DNA of 64,000 nucleotides from Lacticaseibacillus daqingensis (lineage in GTDB: Bacteria; Bacillota; Bacilli; Lactobacillales; Lactobacillaceae): positions 186,001 to 250,000 of the forward strand of contig NZ_RHOH01000003.1 of the NCBI RefSeq assembly GCF_003946115.1, written 5' to 3'. This document shows, piece after piece, positions 35,248 to 45,086 of this stretch (position 1 is its first letter; each line of letters begins with the position of its first letter). Position numbers and translations under genes: made by a program. The notes below the pieces were generated by a model. That model did no database searches and was not told the origin of the DNA. It saw only the letters and a list, made by a program, of their open reading frames with translations.

Positions 35248-36687
35248 TCAGTCCTTGGCACTGAGGGTGGAATGGCGAATACCATACGCGAGGTACACCA
35301 CCAGCCCGATCAGAAACCAGCCGCCGGAGTATAGCTTCGCCTGAATGTCGAGGCCCAAGAAGACGATCAGCGCCCCAATGAAGGCCAGTGCTGGCATCAC
35401 CGGGTAAAACGGCATCTTGAACGCCGGGTCCGCAATGTCCTGCCCTTCGCGGGGGCGCAGGCGGTAGATGCCCAGGCTCACGAACATGAACGCGATCAGC
35501 GTCCCTGCCGAGATCAACTGCGCCAAAAACTGGAACGGGAAGAAGGCCCCGATCACCACCCCGATCACGGCCAAAACGCCCAGCGCGTGATTCGGTAGGC
35601 CCTTGTCCACCGTGAGTCGGCCCAAAAAGCGCGGCAACATGCCGTCACGGCCGAAGCTGTACAGCAGCCGACTGCCCGCCATCATCATGCCGATCAGCGC
35701 GGTGAACATCCCCACTACAGCCACGGCCTCGATGACGGTGGCCGCCCCTGTGAAGCCGGCGTGCCGCAGCGCCCAGCCGACCGGGTCGGCGACGTTCGCG
35801 TAGTGGGAGTAGTGGAACATCCCCACCAGTACCAGCGACACCGCCATGAACAGCGTCACGGCGATGATGAGGCTGCCGATGATCCCGCGTGGCATCGTTT
35901 TTTCCGGGTCCTTGGCTTCCGCGGAGTTGGCGGCGATCGAGTCGAACCCGATGTACGCCAGGAAAATCATCGACACGCCGGCATAGATGCCGCGCCACCC
36001 ACCAAACGCGGTGCCGTTCGGGTTCAGGTGGAAGCTCGGAATGAACGGGACGTAGTTGGCCCAGTGCAGCTTGGTCAGCCCGATCCCCACAAAGGCGAGG
36101 ATCGCGATCACCTTGAGCACCACCAACACATTTTCGACCCGCGCCGCCTCGGTCACCCCACGCGACAGGATCACCGCAACGATCACGATCACCCCGACGG
36201 CGACAAGGTCGACGACCCCACCATCGGTGCCCATCGGATTGCTTAGGCTCTTGGGTAGGCTGAGGCCGAACGTTGTCAGCAGGCCCCGGAAGTTGGCGGA
36301 CAGCCCCGAGGCCACGAAGGCCACGGCGATGAAATACTCCGCCAAAAGCGCCCAGCCGGCGATCCAACCGAACACCTCACCGAACACGACGTTGATCCAG
36401 GAGTAGGCGGAGCCGGCAAACGGCATGGCCGCCGCCATTTCCGCGTAGGCAAAGGCGACCAGGCCGGCCACGATCGCCGCCAGCAAACACGACAGTGCCA
36501 CCGCCGGGCCGGCGTGGTTGGCTGCCACCACCCCCGGAAGGGTGAAGATGGTCGTGGACACGATCGTGCCGACGCCGAGCGCCAGGAAATCCTTGACGGT
36601 CAGCACTCGCGGCAGGTGGGCATCCTTGTCCTCATAGACGCTGGGGCTCTCTTTTAGGGTCATGCGTTGGAATAGCTGTCGCAACAA
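35248..36687 (-). CDS. APC-superfamily amino-acid permease
   Basis: A 479-residue transporter with about 12 membrane spans. The first span region VGTIVSTTIFTLPGVVA carries the unwound substrate-binding glycine motif of the cationic amino-acid transporter group, and PFAGSAYSWINVVFGE and FIGFDSIAANSAEAKDP follow. The start is TTG 36687, with GGAGG 8 bases upstream, giving an MLRQLFQR N-terminus typical of lactobacillal members. Substrate not assignable; cationic or broad amino acids are likely. Monocistronic. Confidence 0.9.
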   Translation of the reverse strand: MLRQLFQRMTLKESPSVYEDKDAHLPRVLTVKDFLALGVGTIVSTTIFTLPGVVAANHAGPAVALSCLLAAIVAGLVAFAYAEMAAAMPFAGSAYSWINVVFGEVFGWIAGWALLAEYFIAVAFVASGLSANFRGLLTTFGLSLPKSLSNPMGTDGGVVDLVAVGVIVIVAVILSRGVTEAARVENVLVVLKVIAILAFVGIGLTKLHWANYVPFIPSFHLNPNGTAFGGWRGIYAGVSMIFLAYIGFDSIAANSAEAKDPEKTMPRGIIGSLIIAVTLFMAVSLVLVGMFHYSHYANVADPVGWALRHAGFTGAATVIEAVAVVGMFTALIGMMMAGSRLLYSFGRDGMLPRFLGRLTVDKGLPNHALGVLAVIGVVIGAFFPFQFLAQLISAGTLIAFMFVSLGIYRLRPREGQDIADPAFKMPFYPVMPALAFIGALIVFLGLDIQAKLYSGGWFLIGLVVYLAYGIRHSTLSAKD

Positions 36688-36803
36688 AACGGGGTCCTCC
36701 AGAAGTTAAAATTAGGATTCATTAGGAAACGTTGTGAAAAATCACACTCATAACAGTTTTCCATTAAGCCGGCCACTTGTCAACCTCATTGTTCAGCGCA
36801 CGC

Positions 36804-36850
36804 AAACGGCCGTCCCCACCTGGCGTGACCCCAGGCGAACACGACCGTTT
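36804..36850 (-). terminator. Terminator of the first sstT gene
   Basis: AAACGGCCGT pairs with ACGACCGTTT around an inner CCTGG/CCAGG hairpin, a few bases after the stop. Confidence 0.7.
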
Positions 36851-36857
36851 CGCATGC

Positions 36858-38147
36858 TTATTCAGCTGGCTCTAAGGCGGCCTTGGCAGGCGCCACCTTG
36901 TCCTTGCCGTTGGCGCGTGCCACCGCCGCCTTAATGTCGACCGGTTGACCCTTCTTCATGGCGTCGTGATACTCCGCCGTGGCGGTGAACAGCAGGTCTG
37001 ACGCAGAGTTCACGGCGGTTTCAACAGAGTCCTGAATGACCCCGATGATGAAGCCGATGCCGACCACCTGCATCGCGATGTCGTTCGAGATCCCAAACAG
37101 GCTGGCCGCCATCGGGATGATCAAAAGCGACCCCCCGGCGATTCCCGAGGCACCGGTGGCCGCCAAGGCGGTCAACACGCAGAGGATCAGCGCCAGGGGA
37201 AACGAGACCTGAATGCCCAGCGTGGCACACGCGGCCAGGGTCATGACGGACACCGTGATCGCCGCGCCGCCTGAGTTGGCCGAGCCCCCCAGCGGGATCG
37301 ACACGGAATAGGACTCCTCATTCAGGCCCAAGTCGGCGCTGGCCTTGAGGTTGATCGGGATGTTGACGGCTGAGCTGCGGGTGAAGAAGGCGGGAATGCC
37401 CGACACCTTCAGCGTCCAAAACGTCAGCGGGTACGGGTTTTGGCGCGTCATGGCCCACACCATTGCCGGGTACACGACCAGGTAGACGAACGCCATCGTG
37501 CCCACCAGCACCAACACCAGCTGGCCGTACTTCGCCACGCCCGCAAACCCGGTTTCGCTGATGGTGGTATAGATCAACCCAGTGATCCCGAACGGGGCGA
37601 ACTCGATAATGAGCTGCGCCACACTGGTCACCGCGTGGGAAACTTCATTCACCACCTGCCGTGTTTGGGCGGAGGCGAGCCGCAGGGCAAAGCCGATCAT
37701 CAGCGCCCAGAACAGAATGGACAGGTAATTGGCGTCCACGATCGCGGCCAGCGGGTTGCCCACCGCGTTGGTCAGCAGATCCGAGATCACTTTGGCTAAG
37801 CTCTGTGGGGCGCCACCGGCCACCTTCGCGGCCTGTGGCAGCACCAGGTGCACCGGAAACAGCCAAGACGCCCCGACCGCGGCAAAGGCGGACAGCAACG
37901 TGGCCGCCAGGTACATCACGACCACCGAGCCGAAGTGGTTCTGGCTCCCCGATTTGTACGCGGACACCGCCGCCATGATCAGGAAGAACACCATCACTGG
38001 TGCGATCCCCTTCAGCGCCCCCACGAACAGCTGGCCGAGCAAGCCGATTCCCGTCCAGGTGGGCACGAGGACCCCCAACAGTGACCCGATGACTAAACCG
38101 ATCAGAATTCGCACGATCAATGACACACGCCGATACTTCGCAAACAT
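36858..38147 (-). CDS. sstT: Serine/threonine:Na+ symporter SstT (copy 1)
   Basis: A 429-residue DAACS-family symporter, alignable throughout with E. coli SstT. Shared landmarks are LFVGALKGIAPVMVFFLIMA, FFTRSSAVNIPIN in the helical hairpin, VSIPLGGSANSGGAAIT and the C-terminal GISNDIAMQVVGIGFIIGVIQDS-type region carrying the cation and substrate site. About eight spans plus two re-entrant hairpins are expected. The ATG has GGAGGAGG upstream. The C-terminus is extended and charged relative to copy 2. It lies beside its paralogue. Confidence 0.93.
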   Translation of the reverse strand: MFAKYRRVSLIVRILIGLVIGSLLGVLVPTWTGIGLLGQLFVGALKGIAPVMVFFLIMAAVSAYKSGSQNHFGSVVVMYLAATLLSAFAAVGASWLFPVHLVLPQAAKVAGGAPQSLAKVISDLLTNAVGNPLAAIVDANYLSILFWALMIGFALRLASAQTRQVVNEVSHAVTSVAQLIIEFAPFGITGLIYTTISETGFAGVAKYGQLVLVLVGTMAFVYLVVYPAMVWAMTRQNPYPLTFWTLKVSGIPAFFTRSSAVNIPINLKASADLGLNEESYSVSIPLGGSANSGGAAITVSVMTLAACATLGIQVSFPLALILCVLTALAATGASGIAGGSLLIIPMAASLFGISNDIAMQVVGIGFIIGVIQDSVETAVNSASDLLFTATAEYHDAMKKGQPVDIKAAVARANGKDKVAPAKAALEPAE

Positions 38148-38265
38148 TGCGCCGCCTCCTCCAGATAAGATGATGGGACTTATCGTACACGAATCGGAGA
38201 CACTTGTCTACCGTTTAGCGTCAAAAATTTTTTCTTTTGGCGACAGCTGTTTCTCAATAGCAAAC

Positions 38266-38291
38266 AAAAAACGAGCCGGTTCGCTCGTTTT
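38266..38291 (-). terminator. Terminator of the second sstT gene
   Basis: AAAACGAGC and GCTCGTTTT form a short strong hairpin with a T tail on the minus strand, so the two sstT genes are separate transcripts. Confidence 0.85.
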
Positions 38292-38300
38292 AGCGGTCTG

Positions 38301-39548
38301 TTAGTTGGTTTTGGCGGCGCGCACCGCGGCTTTAATGGCAACCGGGTGCCCCACGCGGCGCAAGTCATGATACTCTGCGGCGGCCGTAAACAGCAGGTCC
38401 GAGGCCGAGTTGACCGCGGTTTCGACGGAGTCCTGCACCACCCCGATGATGAAGCCGATGCCGACCACCTGCATCGCGATATCGTTGGAAATACCGAACA
38501 GGCTGGCCGCCATCGGAATGATCAACAGCGCCCCCCCGGCGATCCCCGAGACACCGGTCGAGGCCAGCGCGCTCAGGAAGCAGAGCAACAGCGCCAGCAG
38601 GAAGGAGACGTGAATGCCCAGCGTGTTGCAGGCGGCCAGCGTCATGATCGAAATCGTGATGGCCGCGCCCCCTGAGTTGGCCGAACCGCCTAAGGGGATC
38701 GACACCGCGTAGGATTTTTCGTTCAGCCCCAGTGCTTCACACGCGGCCAGGTTGATCGGAATGTTCACGGCGCCGCTGCGGGTGAAAAAGGCTGGAATGC
38801 CGGACACCTTCAGCGTCCACAGCGTCAGTGGGAACGGATTCTGATGCGTCATCGCCCAGACCATCGCCGGGTACACCACGAGGTAGACGAACACCATCGT
38901 GCCCACCAGCAAGCCGACCAGCTGACCGTAGCGCGCAATGCCGCCGAAGCCGGTTTCGCTGACGGTGGTGAACAACAAGCCAACGATTCCCAGTGGCGCG
39001 AACTCAATAATCAGCTGCGCCACGCCTTGAATCGCATCGGTGATATCGCTCAGCGTCTGCCGGGTGGCCGGTTGGGCGGCGCGCAACCCCAGCCCGATCA
39101 ACAGCGCCCAGAACAGGATGGCGAGGTAGTTGCCGTCGATCACCGCTTGGACCGGATTGGCCACCGCGTTGATCAGTAAGTCGTGCACCACGGTCCCGAG
39201 GTCCTTGGGCGCGCTGGCCGCGGTTTGAACGGTTTTAGGGAACACGAGGCGCACCCGCATCAGGAAGCTGGCCACCACTGCGGTCACCGCCGACAGCAGT
39301 GTCGCGCCGAGGTACAGCACGATCACGGCGCCAAAGTGCGTCTCCGCGACGGCCTCGTACTTGGAGATGGCGGTCATGATCAAAAAGAAGACCAACAGCG
39401 GCGCAATACCCTTCAGTGCGCCGATGAAAAGGTCCCCGAACAACCCGAGCCAACTCCACCCTGGCACCAGGACGCCCAGCAGGGTGCCAATCAGTAATCC
39501 GACGATAATGCGCGCGATCAAGCTGGTGTTTCGGTAACGTGCAAACAT
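38301..39548 (-). CDS. sstT: Serine/threonine:Na+ symporter SstT (copy 2)
   Basis: A 415-residue paralogue of the downstream sstT. The same hairpin and substrate motifs are present (FFTRSGAVNIPIN, VSIPLGGSANSGGAAIT, GISNDIAMQVV), with the Ser to Gly change in FFTRS(S/G) the most visible difference. ATG 39548 follows GAGGAGG; the longer frame from 39578 has no ribosome site. The pair looks like an old tandem duplication with separate terminators and probably separate regulation or substrate preference. Confidence 0.93.
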   Translation of the reverse strand: MFARYRNTSLIARIIVGLLIGTLLGVLVPGWSWLGLFGDLFIGALKGIAPLLVFFLIMTAISKYEAVAETHFGAVIVLYLGATLLSAVTAVVASFLMRVRLVFPKTVQTAASAPKDLGTVVHDLLINAVANPVQAVIDGNYLAILFWALLIGLGLRAAQPATRQTLSDITDAIQGVAQLIIEFAPLGIVGLLFTTVSETGFGGIARYGQLVGLLVGTMVFVYLVVYPAMVWAMTHQNPFPLTLWTLKVSGIPAFFTRSGAVNIPINLAACEALGLNEKSYAVSIPLGGSANSGGAAITISIMTLAACNTLGIHVSFLLALLLCFLSALASTGVSGIAGGALLIIPMAASLFGISNDIAMQVVGIGFIIGVVQDSVETAVNSASDLLFTAAAEYHDLRRVGHPVAIKAAVRAAKTN

Positions 39549-39752
39549 GGTCAACGCCTCCTCATTTTCTGAAACCATTTCGCTATTGGCTTATCGTAGC
39601 GAAAAACCCCGGGCTTGGCTACCTTTTTTCACGCTTTCTCAGATTATTATTCGGCTTATCCCGTCGAAAGCCATCCAAGGCTAGTAAATCTTCGAAATTC
39701 AAACCCTTTCTCGCCGAAGCTTAATCTGATCGTCCGTCATCTCACCCAAACC

Positions 39753-39782
39753 AAAAAAGGCCGCGGCAGGTGTCGCGGCCTC
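39753..39782 (-). terminator. Terminator of the ABC exporter operon
   Basis: AGGCCGCG and CGCGGCCT form a stem with a six-T run on the minus strand, 16 bases after the stop. Confidence 0.85.
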
Positions 39783-39797
39783 TGAGGCGATCCGGTG

Positions 39798-41579
39798 TCA
39801 GTCAAACACCATCTGATTATGGTACAGTTCCGCATAAAAACCATCCGCGGCCAACAGCGCCGCGTGCGTGCCCTGCTCGATGATCTGTCCATCCTTGAGC
39901 ACGACGATCTTGTCGGCGTTCAGGATAGTTTTGAGCCGGTGGGCAATGACGAAGCTGGTGCGGCCCATGATGACGTTGTCCATCGCGGCCTGGATCTTGG
40001 CCTCGGTGACGGTGTCCACGTTGCTGGTCGCCTCATCGAGGATCAGCAGCCGCGGGTCGGTCAGGATCGTGCGGGCGATCGACATCAGCTGCTTTTGCCC
40101 CGCAGAAAAAACGCTTTGCTCATCGGTCACGCGCGTGTCGTAGCCCGCCGGCAGGGCCTGGATAAAGTCGTGGATGTTCGCCTGCTTGGCGGCCGCCACC
40201 ACGCGGGTCATGTCCGCGTCAGGCGCACCGAAGCGAATGTTGTCGGCGATGGTGCCGGAGAACAGTTGCGGCTCCTGCAGCACGATCCCCACCGTTTCGC
40301 GGAGGCTGGTCAGCGTGAACTGGCGAATGTCGGTGCCATCGAAGGTGATGGCACCGGAGTCGACGTCATAGAAGCGGTTGAGCAGGTTCATCACCGTGGT
40401 TTTGCCGCTTCCGGTCGGGCCGACCAGCGCGACCATCTCGCCCTTGGCCACCTCGATCGTGACGCCGTGTAGAATTTCCTTGCCCGGTAGGTACGAGAAG
40501 CGCACGTTATCGATCTTCACATCGCGGTCGATGCCCGTCAGCACCTGACCGTCCGGCACGGCCACCTCGTCGGGTTGGTTACGCACTTCATCCACGCGCC
40601 GCGCACCGGTGATGGCCAGCTGGATCATCCCGTAAAGGCTGGTCAGCGTGGTCAGCGGCTGGTAGTACTGGCCGGCGTAGTTGACGAACACCACCACCAG
40701 CGCCAGCGCCGCGCCAACTTTCATCTGGCCGTTGAGCGCGAGCCATGAGCCAAAGAAGATGACGATGGCAGTATTCAACAGCGACATCCCCGCCATCAGC
40801 GGCATCAACACCCCGGACCAGATCTGGCCGGTCATTGCGGAGTGGCGCACCTTGTCGTTGTAAGGCCGAAAACCGGCGCGCGAGTCCGCCTGCAGGCCGT
40901 TGGTGATGATCACCTTCTGGCCGGTCACCTGCTCGTTGATGTAGCCGTTCAGGGCCCCGATGTCGGTTTGCTGCTGGTTGACGGCCTTGCCCGCCTTGCG
41001 CATGACGAATGCGGCCACGCCCAGAGCCAGCGGGGTCGTTGCGATCGTGACCCAGGCCATCTGCGCGTTTTGGTTGAACATCATCAACAGGATCCCGACC
41101 AGCTGGGCGATCGCCAAAAAGATGTCGATCAGTGCTTGATTGAGCGCGTTGAAGATGTTGTCGAGGTCGCTGGTGTAGCGCGCCAACACATCGCCATCGG
41201 TGTGTTGGTCAAAGTACTGCACCTTCATCCGCTGCATCTTGCGAAACAGGCCGATGCGCATCGTGCCGGTCGAGTACGCGGTGATGCGCGCCAGGATCCA
41301 GCTGGCGACGAACAGCGTGCTGGCGTCCCCGCAGTACAGCAGAATGTAGGTGATCAGCGTCTGGTGAAAGGCCGTCAGGCTCGCCTGCGCGCGGGTGGCA
41401 GGGTTGCCCCACACCTGCAGGTAGTCGGTCAGCTCAGTGATGGCGCGGCCCAGGTAGGTCGGCGCGACCACGATGCACCAGGTGCTGATGCCGATCAGGA
41501 TCGCGGTGGCCAAAAAGCCTTTCCAGTAGCGGTGCAGGTAGTGGTAGTAGTACTTGCCGGCATTTTTCAGATCCGTCAT
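39798..41579 (-). CDS. Heterodimeric ABC exporter subunit with canonical catalytic site
   Basis: A 593-residue type IV exporter half: six spans (residues about 1-330) then an ATPase domain. Walker A GPTGSGKTT, Walker B LLILDEATSNVD with the catalytic Glu, and the H-loop VIAHRL are canonical. Its signature is the altered FSAGQKQ rather than LSGGQ. Its ATG overlaps the stop of the upstream partner by four bases. Together they resemble LmrCD/BmrCD-type multidrug exporters, in which one site is catalytic and the other degenerate. Confidence 0.92.
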   Translation of the reverse strand: MTDLKNAGKYYYHYLHRYWKGFLATAILIGISTWCIVVAPTYLGRAITELTDYLQVWGNPATRAQASLTAFHQTLITYILLYCGDASTLFVASWILARITAYSTGTMRIGLFRKMQRMKVQYFDQHTDGDVLARYTSDLDNIFNALNQALIDIFLAIAQLVGILLMMFNQNAQMAWVTIATTPLALGVAAFVMRKAGKAVNQQQTDIGALNGYINEQVTGQKVIITNGLQADSRAGFRPYNDKVRHSAMTGQIWSGVLMPLMAGMSLLNTAIVIFFGSWLALNGQMKVGAALALVVVFVNYAGQYYQPLTTLTSLYGMIQLAITGARRVDEVRNQPDEVAVPDGQVLTGIDRDVKIDNVRFSYLPGKEILHGVTIEVAKGEMVALVGPTGSGKTTVMNLLNRFYDVDSGAITFDGTDIRQFTLTSLRETVGIVLQEPQLFSGTIADNIRFGAPDADMTRVVAAAKQANIHDFIQALPAGYDTRVTDEQSVFSAGQKQLMSIARTILTDPRLLILDEATSNVDTVTEAKIQAAMDNVIMGRTSFVIAHRLKTILNADKIVVLKDGQIIEQGTHAALLAADGFYAELYHNQMVFD

Positions 41580-43300
41580 CGGGCCTGCCCCCCTTCCTTG
41601 GCTTTCTGCGTGGCGTAAATTTCCTGGTACACCTGATTCGTTGCGGCCAGCTCGCGGTGGGTGCCGTGGCCGACCACGCGGCCGCCGTCCAGCACCAGGA
41701 TCTGGTCGGCGCGAATGATCGAGGCGATCTTCTCGGCGATCACCACCGTGGTGGTTTGCGTCAGCTCACGGTCCAGCGCCTCCTGCACCAGCTTTTCCGA
41801 GCGCGCGTCCAAGGCGCTGGTCGCATCATCCAGGATCAGGATCTCCGGGTTGGCGATGACGCCGCGCGTGATGGCGAGGCGCTGCTTTTGACCGCCGGAA
41901 AAGTTGGCCGAGCGCTCCTCCACCGGGGCATCGTAGGCCTCGGGCAGGCGGTCGATAAACTCGGCGGCCTGCGCGATTTCCGCGGCCCGGGCCATCACGG
42001 CTGGGGTGGCGCCGGGCTGCACCTGCTGCAGGTTGCTGGCGATGGTGCCAGAGAACAACGTGGCGCGTTGCAGCACGTAGGCCACCGCGTTGCGCAGCGT
42101 CGCCTCTGGCAGGTCGCGCACATCCACGCCGCCGACCAAAACGCGGCCGGCATCGGGGTCATACAGCCGCGCGATCAGCTGGGCCAGGGTCGTTTTGCCA
42201 CTGCCGGTCGCCCCGACGATCCCGATCATCTGACCGGCCTTGGCGGTGAAGGACACATCGTGCAGCGTCTCGGTCGCATCACCGGGGTAAGTGAAGGACA
42301 CATGGTCGAAGGTGATGTCCCCCGCCACGTGCGTCGGTCCCGCGGCTGCGAAGGTCATGCTCGGCTGGTGGTCCAGCACCTGGTGCAGCCGGCCCATCGA
42401 GATGAAGGCGCGCGAAGCGAAGGTCATCATGAAGGCCCCGTTGATGACCGCAAATAGGATCTGGGTCAAGTAGCTGGTGAAGCTGGAGATGGCCGCCAAG
42501 TAAGTCGGATGCACCGTCACGTTTTGGCCGACCAAGTAGACGCTCGCGGCCACGGCGATGTTGGCCGACAGGAAGAAGATCGGCATCAACACCGCGAACA
42601 GCTCGCCGATCTTGGTCGTCACATCACGCAGGCGGTCGGAGGTCTTGGCAAACGTGGCGATCTGGCTTTGTTCCTGCACGAAGGACTTGACCACGCGAAT
42701 TCCCATCAGGTTCTCGCGGGCCAGTGTGTTGACGTCCTCAATGTCCTGTTGCGTCTGGGCAAAGTACTTGCTCATCAGCTTGAACGTGACCACCGCGGTG
42801 CCGACGATGACGATCATCATCAAAGCGATCACCCACCACTGCATCGGCATCGTGACCAGCGCCAGGGCCAGCGCCCCGGCAAACACCAGCGGAATGCGCG
42901 TCACCTGCTGGAACGTCGCCATCACCACCTGCTGGATCTGGTTGACGTCGTTGGTCATCCGCACCACCAAGTTAGACGCCGAGAATTCCTCGACGTCCGC
43001 ATACGCAAAGCGCTGCACATGGTCGTACAGATCGGCGCGCAGGTCCGTTGCCACATTCAGCGCAAGCCGCGCTGAAAACACCGTGTTCACGATCCCCGCA
43101 GCGATGCCCAAAAAGGCCAGCCCGATCAGGCCCACCCCGTAGTGGAACACGATCTGCTTATCCTGTGTCATGATGGCTTCCATGATGGTCTGCAGCATCC
43201 GCGGCTGCCACAGGGTCGCAAAGACCTGCAGCACCACGGCGAGCGTCGCGAAAATGGCATCCAGCTTATAGCGGCGAATGTATGGAATCAGTACCCTCAT
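41576..43300 (-). CDS. Heterodimeric ABC exporter subunit with degenerate catalytic site
   Basis: A 574-residue exporter half with an N-terminal six-span domain (IRRYKLDAIFATLAVVLQ start) and a C-terminal ATPase. Walker A GATGSGKTT and signature FSGGQKQRLAITRG are intact, but the catalytic Glu after Walker B is Asp (ILILDDATSALD) and the H-loop His is Glu (VIAEKIASI). These changes mark it as the inactive-site partner of a heterodimer, as in LmrC. ATG 43300 follows GGGAGGAAACG; the longer frame to 43429 lacks a site. It is the first gene of the two-gene operon. Confidence 0.92.
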   Translation of the reverse strand: MRVLIPYIRRYKLDAIFATLAVVLQVFATLWQPRMLQTIMEAIMTQDKQIVFHYGVGLIGLAFLGIAAGIVNTVFSARLALNVATDLRADLYDHVQRFAYADVEEFSASNLVVRMTNDVNQIQQVVMATFQQVTRIPLVFAGALALALVTMPMQWWVIALMMIVIVGTAVVTFKLMSKYFAQTQQDIEDVNTLARENLMGIRVVKSFVQEQSQIATFAKTSDRLRDVTTKIGELFAVLMPIFFLSANIAVAASVYLVGQNVTVHPTYLAAISSFTSYLTQILFAVINGAFMMTFASRAFISMGRLHQVLDHQPSMTFAAAGPTHVAGDITFDHVSFTYPGDATETLHDVSFTAKAGQMIGIVGATGSGKTTLAQLIARLYDPDAGRVLVGGVDVRDLPEATLRNAVAYVLQRATLFSGTIASNLQQVQPGATPAVMARAAEIAQAAEFIDRLPEAYDAPVEERSANFSGGQKQRLAITRGVIANPEILILDDATSALDARSEKLVQEALDRELTQTTTVVIAEKIASIIRADQILVLDGGRVVGHGTHRELAATNQVYQEIYATQKAKEGGQAR

Positions 43301-43411
43301 CGTTTCCTCCCTAAAATCTTGTCGTTCTTCCAGATTACGCGAATTGCTTATATTTCGCAAGGGGCCGCCGTCTGAACCGTGACGGCTTACTTCTATAAAT
43401 AGCCCCGGCAC

Positions 43412-43441
43412 TTGACGAAAAGTGGCCACTTCCCGTACGCT
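43412..43441 (+). promoter_or_regulatory. Promoter with palindromic spacer for the DUF969-DUF979-pcp operon
   Basis: TTGACG and TACGCT are separated by 18 bases, and the spacer contains the perfect 12-base palindrome AAGTGGCCACTT (43420-43431), a candidate operator. Confidence 0.5.
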
Positions 43442-43481
43442 AATCAGGACACCCTCGGTTTAATTCAGAAAGAAGGCTATT

Positions 43482-44153
43482 ATGGAATATCTCAAACTGA
43501 TCGGGATCCTCATCATCGTGATCGGCTTTGCCCTGAAGTGGGACACCACCGCCGTCGTGGTGATCGCCGCGGTGGCGACTGCGCTGTGTTCCGGCATGAG
43601 CATCCCCGAGCTTCTGACTACGCTTGGTCAGAGCTTCGTCACCAACCGCCCGGTTTCGCTGTTTTTCCTGACGTTACCGATGATCGGGCTGGTGGAAAGC
43701 CACGGGCTCAAGGAGGTCGCCGTCAACGCGATCCAAAAGCTCAAGAAGCTGACCCCCAGTCGCATCCTCAACTTGTACCTCGGGATTCGCGAACTCGGCG
43801 GGATCTTTGGTATCTCACTGTCCGGTCAGGTGCAGTTCGTGCGCCCGCTGATCACCCCGATGGTGACCGCCGCCGCCGAAGCCAAGCGCGCGCTGAGCCC
43901 CAAGGACATTGACCTGATCAAGGGGCGGGCCGCTGCCGTGGACAACTTCGGGAACTTTTTCGCCCAAAACCTGTTCGTGGCCTCCGGTGGCGTCCTGCTG
44001 ATCGCGCAGACCATGGACCAGCTCAAACACCCGGTCACCCCCACTGAAGTCGTCCTGAACTCGATCCCCGTCGCCGTTGTGACGCTGGTGATCGTGGTCG
44101 TCTACAACAGCTGGTTTGACCGCCGCTTCAACGCCAAGGAGGACCGCGCATGA
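43482..44153 (+). CDS. DUF969 membrane protein
   Basis: A 223-residue protein with about five hydrophobic segments, of the DUF969 family. The opening EYLKLIGILIIVIGFALKWD and LPMIGLVESHGLKEVA are clear; a GIFGISLSGQVQFVRPLI segment sits mid-protein. It always tends to occur with DUF979, and here the two overlap by four bases (ATGA). With the pyroglutamyl-peptidase gene downstream, a role as half of a transporter for 5-oxoproline or pyroglutamyl peptides is a reasonable inference, not established. The ATG follows GAAAGAAGG. Confidence 0.88.
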   Translation: MEYLKLIGILIIVIGFALKWDTTAVVVIAAVATALCSGMSIPELLTTLGQSFVTNRPVSLFFLTLPMIGLVESHGLKEVAVNAIQKLKKLTPSRILNLYLGIRELGGIFGISLSGQVQFVRPLITPMVTAAAEAKRALSPKDIDLIKGRAAAVDNFGNFFAQNLFVASGGVLLIAQTMDQLKHPVTPTEVVLNSIPVAVVTLVIVVVYNSWFDRRFNAKEDRA

Positions 44154-45064
44154 TCGACACCTTACTGCTCGCGCTGTACGCGCTGATCGGCGCTGTCATG
44201 GCGATCGCCGGGATCGAATCCCTGCGCGACCGCACCAACCCTGCCCGCTTCGGCACCGGCCTGTTCTGGCTATTTTTGGCCGTCATCTTCGCCTTTGGCA
44301 CCCTGATCCCTTACGCTGTCGTCGGGGGCATGATCGTCTTGATCGGTGTGCTGGCCCTGTTCAAACAGATCCGCCTCGGCACCCTGCCACTGGTGGACCC
44401 GAAGCGCGCCCTGGCCGGCGCCCAGCGTCTCGGCGGCTGGGTCTTCGCGCCCAGCGTGGTGCTGGCCGCCGTTTCCATCGCGATCGCACAGTTCACCAGC
44501 CTCGGCGGCCAGGTCGGCATCGGCATCGGTGCCCTTGTGTCGCTTTTGATGGCCATCGCGCTGACGAAGGCACCGGTGAAGCTCGTTTACACCGACACCC
44601 AGCGCATGGTCCGCTCGGTTGGCGCGGCAGGGATCCTGCCACAGTTGCTCGCCACGCTTGGCGCCGTCTTCACCGCGGCTGGTGTGGGTGAGCTGACCGC
44701 CAAGGTGATCGCCGGCGTCTTCCCGGCCGGGAGCCACCTCGGCGGCGTCATCCTCTACTGCGTGGCGATGGCCCTGTTCACCGCCATTATGGGGAATGCC
44801 TTTGCCGCGTTCGCCGTTATCACCGCCGCGGTCGGCATCCCGTTCGTCGTCGCGCAAGGCGGCAACCCCGCCATCGTCGCCGCGATCGGCATGACCGCCG
44901 GTTACTGCGGCACGCTGTTGACCCCGATGGCCGCGAACTTCAATACTCTGCCAGTCGCTTTGCTGGAAATGGATGACCCGATGGGCGTCATCAAGCAGCA
45001 GGCCCCGATCGCCGGGCTGATGCTTTTGGTGCAGATCGCGCTGATGTACTTCCTCGCATTTTAG
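44150..45064 (+). CDS. DUF979 membrane protein
   Basis: A 304-residue protein with eight or more hydrophobic segments, of the DUF979 family. [42 protein letters not shown] and [20 protein letters not shown] resemble the helical hairpins of ion-transporter-superfamily permeases. It probably forms one transporter with DUF969, whose gene overlaps it. pcp follows after 22 bases. Confidence 0.88.
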   Translation: MIDTLLLALYALIGAVMAIAGIESLRDRTNPARFGTGLFWLFLAVIFAFGTLIPYAVVGGMIVLIGVLALFKQIRLGTLPLVDPKRALAGAQRLGGWVFAPSVVLAAVSIAIAQFTSLGGQVGIGIGALVSLLMAIALTKAPVKLVYTDTQRMVRSVGAAGILPQLLATLGAVFTAAGVGELTAKVIAGVFPAGSHLGGVILYCVAMALFTAIMGNAFAAFAVITAAVGIPFVVAQGGNPAIVAAIGMTAGYCGTLLTPMAANFNTLPVALLEMDDPMGVIKQQAPIAGLMLLVQIALMYFLAF

Positions 45065-45086
45065 TCAAAAAAGGAGCGTTCTAAAT

